Assembly (NCBI GenBank): GCA_947037025.1
Contig: CAMQSU010000015.1
Location: forward strand, 1-37,895
Length of the DNA: 37,895 nt
Origin: an uncultured Clostridia bacterium
GTDB lineage: Bacteria > Bacillota > Clostridia > Christensenellales > UBA3700
Direction: 5' to 3'
Part shown: piece after piece, positions 33,481 to 37,895 of the stretch
Position numbering within the stretch: position 1 is the first letter of the stretch
How the letters are laid out: each line of letters starts with the position of its first letter
Position numbers and translations under genes: made by a program
Notes under the pieces: generated by a model
Seen by the model: the letters and a program-made list of their open reading frames with translations, nothing else
Database searches by the model: none
Told to the model about the DNA's origin: nothing

Positions 33481-33907
33481 AGATTATGAAGTCAATGCTA
33501 CTTGCACTAAAATCGCTATTTTACTATGTAATGCTGAATCGTATAGAATCAGCAGGAATGATATATTGTACTGTTTAGCAATTTCTGATTTTGTAAGTAG
33601 TGATATAGAAATGAATAGTAAAAGCATAAGAAATATAAATTCATTGCTTTATTATTCTAATATCTTAAATAAATCCATAGCAAAAATGAATGAGCATAAT
33701 TTATTGTTTTTTGAAGGCGTAAATATTGCCCCATCGTTTTCTTGCAGAGAATTGTATAAAATGCTAAGTAAAGTAGATCAAAGCTGCCAACTAATCACAA
33801 AAGTGAAATTTGCCTATGAGTATGGAGAGACAGGAAAGTTCCTTGATATATATAATGAATTATATGAAAATTATTTAAAAGAAAAAATATTGTTGGAGGT
33901 GAATTAA
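33473..33907 (+). CDS. ABC-3C system middle component
   Basis: A 144-aa protein starting at the ATG at 33473, which has AGGAGG upstream; a longer frame from 33443 lacks a site. It is helical throughout, with a winged-helix-like start (TKIAILLCNAESYRISRND) and a repeat-like middle (NSLLYYSNILNKSIAKMNEH). It has no catalytic motif. Between a CTD-nuclease gene and an SMC-like ATPase gene, with overlaps on both sides (8 bases and 1 base), it matches the middle component of ABC three-component systems, proposed to bridge ATPase and effector. Confidence 0.72.
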   Translation: MIKDYEVNATCTKIAILLCNAESYRISRNDILYCLAISDFVSSDIEMNSKSIRNINSLLYYSNILNKSIAKMNEHNLLFFEGVNIAPSFSCRELYKMLSKVDQSCQLITKVKFAYEYGETGKFLDIYNELYENYLKEKILLEVN

Positions 33908-35511
33908 TGAATGTATATATAAAATCATTAAAAATAAAGGCCAATGTAGATGTATATATTGAATTTAATATAAACACAACTGTTATATATGGTTACACAG
34001 GAACTGGTAAAACTTTAATGTTTAAACTAATTGAATTTGCTTTGGGTCAAAATTCAAAGGTTGATATTGTTGAAGTTGAAAAGAAATACGAAGGAATAGA
34101 GTATGTTGAATTAGAATTTTCAAATGGTATAGTTTTTAAAAGAATTATTTCAAATGATTTTTCAGGTTTTGTTAAAATGAACAATGAAACAGGTTTTGAA
34201 AGTAAAAATAATGCTAACTATAGGCTTGAGGTAGGAAATATTTTTGGACACAAGAATATAAAAGTTATTCAAGCCCCAACTACTATAGGTACAGTTACTT
34301 TTTCAGTTCCTGAATTTATTAATACTCTATTTTTCCCTGAAGCTAGGATTGTAGATGATAAATTCTTAATAGAAGTAGAGGGGAGAGGCAAGGAAATCAA
34401 ATTAACGAATTATTACAAATATTTAACTACAGGAATAGAAATAGATAATACTAGCTTAAACAGTGCAAAATCGACAGTGAAAGCAGCAGGTGAAAGAGAT
34501 AAAGTGAAGAAGTTTTTAGCAATATTTAAGAAAAAGATTGTATATCCTAAGAAAAAAGAATTGGATGAGATAGAAAGTTTATCATTGAAAATTAATGAAG
34601 TTAAGTTAAGATTGTTATCTATGCAACATGAAGTACTATCAATTGATGCAGATATTAAGCAAAATAAATTCACACGTGATAGGCTTCTTTCATTAATAGA
34701 CTTGTATGAGGTTCAAATAGAAGATATGTATGCTGCAAAGGCTATTGATATGTTTATGGTAGACTCGGAAATCTCATGTGATAAATGTGGCAATAAGATC
34801 AAGTGGGAAAGGGGTTGCAGTATAGATGATGAAATATATGATTCTGAAGGAAAGCGTAAAGATGTAAATATTACATTGGATAACTTAAATAAAAATCTTC
34901 TGAACCTACAAACAAACCTGTATAACAGTAATAATTACATAGAAAACAACATGCAAGAATACAATAAATATGTTGATAGAAAAACTGAATTAGATAAAAT
35001 ATTTAATGATTTTTTGGTATATAAACAGAGTTCGGAAGTATTGTTAACGCCCGAACTTGAGAACAGTGATGAAAATGAAATTGACTTGTATGATGAAATA
35101 AATAAATCGTTTGAAATCAATATCAAAAGCATATGTAAAAAGATGACTGCGAGATTAACGCGTTGGAAATTACCGGAAAAGACAGATGTAGATTTTGACT
35201 TCGATAATTTTGATTTCACTTTTGATGGAACAGCGAGAAGAGTATTAGCAAAGGGATATAAAGGTTTTTGCACTACTGCTATGATTATTGAATTAGTGAT
35301 GCAAATGAAAAGTATAGGTGTTCCATGCTTTGATTTTATATTAATTGATACAATTTGGCAAACGGCAGATGTTAAGGAAGTTGATATTGTATCTATATCC
35401 GAAAATTATTTGAAGGATGTATCTAAACTGCCTCTTCAAGTGATAATTTTCGAGAATAAAGTTCCTAATATAAAAATCGAAAGTTGTGAGTACATTCAAT
35501 TATATAAGTAG
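33907..35511 (+). CDS. ABC-3C system SMC-like ATPase
   Basis: A 534-aa RecN/SMC-type ABC ATPase. Walker A is GYTGTGKT at residues 29-36. A long coiled coil (about 185-385) surrounds a zinc-hook-like CDKCGNKIKWERGC. The C-terminal ATPase lobe has RRVLAKGYKGFCTTAMIIEL in the signature-motif position and Walker B FDFILIDTIW. The residue after the Walker B Asp is Thr, not the usual catalytic Glu or Ser-Pro pattern, so hydrolysis may be atypical. The start overlaps the previous stop by one base. It completes a three-gene ABC-3C set with the nuclease and middle component. Confidence 0.82.
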   Translation: MNVYIKSLKIKANVDVYIEFNINTTVIYGYTGTGKTLMFKLIEFALGQNSKVDIVEVEKKYEGIEYVELEFSNGIVFKRIISNDFSGFVKMNNETGFESKNNANYRLEVGNIFGHKNIKVIQAPTTIGTVTFSVPEFINTLFFPEARIVDDKFLIEVEGRGKEIKLTNYYKYLTTGIEIDNTSLNSAKSTVKAAGERDKVKKFLAIFKKKIVYPKKKELDEIESLSLKINEVKLRLLSMQHEVLSIDADIKQNKFTRDRLLSLIDLYEVQIEDMYAAKAIDMFMVDSEISCDKCGNKIKWERGCSIDDEIYDSEGKRKDVNITLDNLNKNLLNLQTNLYNSNNYIENNMQEYNKYVDRKTELDKIFNDFLVYKQSSEVLLTPELENSDENEIDLYDEINKSFEINIKSICKKMTARLTRWKLPEKTDVDFDFDNFDFTFDGTARRVLAKGYKGFCTTAMIIELVMQMKSIGVPCFDFILIDTIWQTADVKEVDIVSISENYLKDVSKLPLQVIIFENKVPNIKIESCEYIQLYK

Positions 35512-35552
35512 AAATTGATCAAGCCATAAAAAACTTTCTAAGAGAGGATAAA

Positions 35553-36512
35553 ATGGATAAGAATACGAAAAAGGTTTCAACTAAGCAATCATACCATTTT
35601 GTAGCATTTTTAGATATATTAGGTTACAAAGATTATTTCGAAAGCGATAAAAATGATACTGATAAATTTCTGGATTTAATTGAAAGTGCTATAGATGAAA
35701 TTACAAAAGGAATTAAAACATTTGCAACAAGTCTTAAGTATGAATTTGATCCAATAGTCAGATTGTTTTCAGATAATATATTAATTGCTATAAAGTGCAA
35801 TAAAAAAAATGAGGATAATGTTCAGCCTTTTTTACATCTAATTAAACTAATTGCCATAATACAGACCTCGTTTATATTAAGGTACGGATTATTTTTGCGC
35901 GGTGGTGTATCAAAGGGTTTGTTTTTTGCTAATGATAAGTTCGTATTTGGAAAAGGACTGGTAAATGCTTATTCGTATGAACAACAAGCAGTGTATCCTA
36001 AAATAATGATTGATAGTGCAGAAATACGTAAAATACTAAATATGTCAAAAGAAACATTTGAAAAAATTATGAAAGATAATGCAGGTAAAATATTATCTAG
36101 AATAATCGCTCGAGATAGTGATCAACAGTATTTCGTTAATTACTTAAAGGTGTCTCAGGGGGATTCTATCGAGGATGACTTTTTTAAGAAAGAGGCAATA
36201 TTTACTCAAAGGGCACAGTGTATGCTGTTTGATCCGATACAAAATCAGCGAATATTTTATGATTTGTATAATCATAAAGTAGTTTTAGTTGCTAAAATAA
36301 ATGAATATGGATGTTGTACGGATATTATAAATCAAAAGAAATGGTCAATGAATGATATTGATTTGCGAAGAAAAGTGCAAATGAAATATATGTGGGCAGT
36401 TGAATATCATAATGAGTCTTGTATATTGGCAGGGAAAACAGAATTGCTAATTAAGTATAACATTGTTATGGATAACAATGTCCACTTGCCACAATTCAAG
36501 ATAGTTGAATAA
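35553..36512 (+). CDS. Class III nucleotide-cyclase-like protein
   Basis: A 319-aa protein. FVAFLDILGYKDYFE gives Asp21, and VRLFSDNILIAI gives Asp74: the two metal-binding aspartates of the class III cyclase fold. They are followed by LRGGVSKGLFF and FGKGLVNAYSYEQQ...PKIMID, a pattern shared with predicted cyclases in defence islands, including those of Pycsar type. It has no membrane segment. No Pycsar-type effector (TIR or transmembrane) is adjacent, so it is an orphan or belongs to the ABC-3C operon 41 bases upstream. AGAGAGG precedes the ATG and a terminator follows. Cyclase activity is inference. Confidence 0.6.
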   Translation: MDKNTKKVSTKQSYHFVAFLDILGYKDYFESDKNDTDKFLDLIESAIDEITKGIKTFATSLKYEFDPIVRLFSDNILIAIKCNKKNEDNVQPFLHLIKLIAIIQTSFILRYGLFLRGGVSKGLFFANDKFVFGKGLVNAYSYEQQAVYPKIMIDSAEIRKILNMSKETFEKIMKDNAGKILSRIIARDSDQQYFVNYLKVSQGDSIEDDFFKKEAIFTQRAQCMLFDPIQNQRIFYDLYNHKVVLVAKINEYGCCTDIINQKKWSMNDIDLRRKVQMKYMWAVEYHNESCILAGKTELLIKYNIVMDNNVHLPQFKIVE

Positions 36513-36541
36513 ATAGTTATTGATAAAATAAATAATATGTT

Positions 36542-36575
36542 AATAGCGATGGGCGAACACCTGTCGCTATTTGTT
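36542..36575 (+). terminator. Terminator at the end of the defence island
   Basis: AATAGCGA pairs perfectly with TCGCTATT (36564-36571) around a 14-nt loop, followed by TGTTT. Confidence 0.75.
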
Positions 36576-36667
36576 TATACTGGAGGTGTAAGATGTAAGA
36601 TGAAAGATAAAGTTTGAAAACAAAGTATTTAAATTTATTCTATTTATAAACAAAGGAGGAAAGGTAG

Positions 36668-37895
36668 ATGATTGATTTAGAGACGTTTCGGCGGATAAAG
36701 GCGCTGAAGAAGGATGGGTATGTGCAGCGGAGCGTTGCAGAGGATATTGGGGTGAATCTTAAGACAGTACAGCGGTGGTGGCATCGGAGTGAGGATGATT
36801 TCCTTGGAAATGGTCGGACGAATAGAGATGATCGGCTGAATGTGTACAAAGACTTTCTAGTCGGAGAGCTGAGTCGTGATAGATTGCTGACTGATACCGT
36901 ATTGAGAGAAAGATTGCTGAAACACGCGGCTGCGAATAGTATGACAGTTGGTGTGGGTGTAGGCGATGAGCGGATTGCAAGTTTAGGAGAGAAGATTGCA
37001 CTAGGTCATAGTAATCGCAAAGACAACGTATCAAGTGGAGGAGATAACAGTATTAAGGTGAAAGGCATAACGGATAGGTCTGGTGGTAATGGTGGGCTCG
37101 GTATTGTGTCGGCTGATGATAGTGGTGCTGCGTGCTGTGATATGTCTGGTGGTAATGGCGGCATGGGGAATGTGGTGGCTGATGATAGTAGTTCTGTGTG
37201 TAGTGATATATCTGGTGTAAGTGGCGGTAATGGTGGAAGTGGGACAATGCAGAATGATGAAGGCGAGGAAAAGAAGCCGGTAGGGTTTAGTATATCCGAT
37301 CCGTCATTTAGGAGGTACATGGTTCTGCTGCGGTTGGAGTTTGGATATCCAAAGCCACCATTGCAAGTGGTGCATCGGAAGTATGCAATGAGAGAAAGTC
37401 CACCTGGAGAAGAATCGCAAGTTGATATGGGGCAGATAGTTGTGAGGGATATGTATGGTAAGAGTTTGCGGTTATATATCTTTGCAATGGTGCTGTCGTG
37501 TAGCCGAATGAAGTTCTTTACTGTGCAGAGCGAGGCATTTAATGCGAGGCAGTTCGTGGAAGCGCATGACTTGTCATTTAGATACTTTGGTGGTAGGACG
37601 AGTATTATCTTTTATGACCAAGACAGGACAATGGTTGTAAGTGAGAATGCCGGCAATATAATCTATACAAAAGAATTCACGGAGTATAAAGAGCATGAGG
37701 GGTTTGATGTGTATCTTTGCAACAAGTCAGACCCAGACACAAAAGGAAAGATCGAGAACGTAATAAGATACATTAAATACAACTTCTTTGATCGGTATGA
37801 GTTTTACGGAATGGAACGGCTGAACAGCGATATATTGATTTGGCTTGATAAGGTCGGCAATGGCAGAGTGCATCAAACAACACTTAAAGTTCCTA
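36668..37895 (+). CDS. istA: IS21-family transposase IstA with Gly-rich insert (partial)
   Basis: 409 codons are open to the window edge. AAAGGAGG (36653-36660) precedes the ATG. Residues 17-38 form a helix-turn-helix (YVQRSVAEDIGVNLKTVQRWW). The DDE/rve catalytic core has Asp253 in GEESQVDMGQ, Asp317 in IFYDQDR and Glu363 in DPDTKGKIENVIRYIKYNFF, matching IS21 IstA. It binds the IS ends and catalyses cut-and-paste transposition with the AAA+ helper IstB, expected just downstream. Residues about 120-200 are a Gly/Ser/Asp low-complexity insert with 22-residue tandem repeats between the DNA-binding and catalytic parts, which I do not know from other IstA proteins. The 3' end is missing only because the window ends. 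Confidence 0.85.
   Translation, partial: MIDLETFRRIKALKKDGYVQRSVAEDIGVNLKTVQRWWHRSEDDFLGNGRTNRDDRLNVYKDFLVGELSRDRLLTDTVLRERLLKHAAANSMTVGVGVGDERIASLGEKIALGHSNRKDNVSSGGDNSIKVKGITDRSGGNGGLGIVSADDSGAACCDMSGGNGGMGNVVADDSSSVCSDISGVSGGNGGSGTMQNDEGEEKKPVGFSISDPSFRRYMVLLRLEFGYPKPPLQVVHRKYAMRESPPGEESQVDMGQIVVRDMYGKSLRLYIFAMVLSCSRMKFFTVQSEAFNARQFVEAHDLSFRYFGGRTSIIFYDQDRTMVVSENAGNIIYTKEFTEYKEHEGFDVYLCNKSDPDTKGKIENVIRYIKYNFFDRYEFYGMERLNSDILIWLDKVGNGRVHQTTLKVP
37073..37246 (+). repeat. 66-bp in-frame tandem repeat inside istA
   Basis: Unit 1 (37073-37138) encodes DRSGGNGGLGIVSADDSG plus AACC, unit 2 (37139-37204) encodes DMSGGNGGMGNVVADDSS plus SVCS, and a partial unit 3 (from 37205) encodes DISGVSGGNGGSGT. 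The repeats keep the reading frame. Confidence 0.85.

Larger units (their letters stand above)
36577..37895 (+). mobile_element. IS21-family insertion sequence, left part
   Basis: The element contains the 5' part of an IS21 istA gene and runs off the window, so istB and the right end are not visible. The left boundary is uncertain: a short tandem TGTAAGATGTAAGATGAAAG stretch (from about 36588) could be part of the terminal repeats. Codon use (many CGG, GCG and CTG) is visibly richer in G+C than the island. A promoter-like TTGAAA (36614), 16 bases, TATTCT precedes istA. Confidence 0.7.

Noticed and set aside
37073..37246. CRISPR-like or minisatellite non-coding repeat
   Set aside because: The 66-bp units are in frame within a convincing transposase gene and show codon-level variation.
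36640..37320. Overlapping minus-strand frames (His-, Pro- and Leu-rich) across the right end
   Set aside because: They are shadows of the repetitive, Gly-codon-rich istA gene on the plus strand, and have no ribosome sites or recognisable domains.

Overview
The window looks like a low-G+C, anaerobic, Gram-positive chromosome, most likely Clostridia (Bacillota). The reasons are the AT-rich sequence, strong AGGAGG-type ribosome binding sites, TTGACA/TATAAT promoters, an NfnAB flavin-bifurcating transhydrogenase, a cysteine desulfurase/DUF3343 pair, the lon-ysxC gene order and a Cys-rich protein of a type I associate with Clostridia. The species cannot be named from the sequence alone.

1-12.0 kb is core genome: the 3' end of threonine synthase, a divergent cysteine desulfurase-like gene and DUF3343 gene, nth, nfnA-nfnB, then obg-yhbY-lon-ysxC, a 15-cysteine protein and tRNA-Ser(TGA). 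Several hairpin terminators and consensus promoters separate these units.

12.0-16.2 kb is a decayed integration zone at tRNA-Thr(GGT). A unit of about 370 bp (tRNA-Thr-like element, then tRNA-Thr or its relic, then a terminator-like hairpin, then GGTAGAGTAAA) occurs three times, with nearly identical internal spacing although the sequences have diverged. A fourth fragment follows. Between the first and second units lies a dead minus-strand operon: a frameshifted polymorphic-toxin tip, a split immunity-like gene and a broken DUF4417 gene.

16.2-36.5 kb is a dense defence island, all on the plus strand. It holds: (i) a Druantia type III-like pair, a 1175-aa protein plus a 1580-aa DEAH helicase with DUF1998; (ii) an Abi_2-like HEPN protein overlapping a CD-NTase-like nucleotidyltransferase; (iii) an HNH_2 nuclease, an NgoPII-like restriction enzyme and an M.HaeIII-like C5 methyltransferase (predicted GGCC), running into a DUF262 gene and a HEPN gene through 8-nt start/stop overlaps; (iv) a GIY-YIG nuclease; (v) the last 54 codons of a lost type I specificity gene (hsdS); (vi) a complete ABC three-component (ABC-3C) system with an Mrr-like nuclease; and (vii) an orphan nucleotide-cyclase-like protein.

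36.6 kb to the end is the start of an IS21-family element. Its IstA transposase carries an unusual Gly/Ser/Asp-rich tandem-repeat insert before the catalytic domain, and its codon use is visibly more G+C-rich than its neighbours.

All family calls come from recognising motifs by eye; no database search was run.
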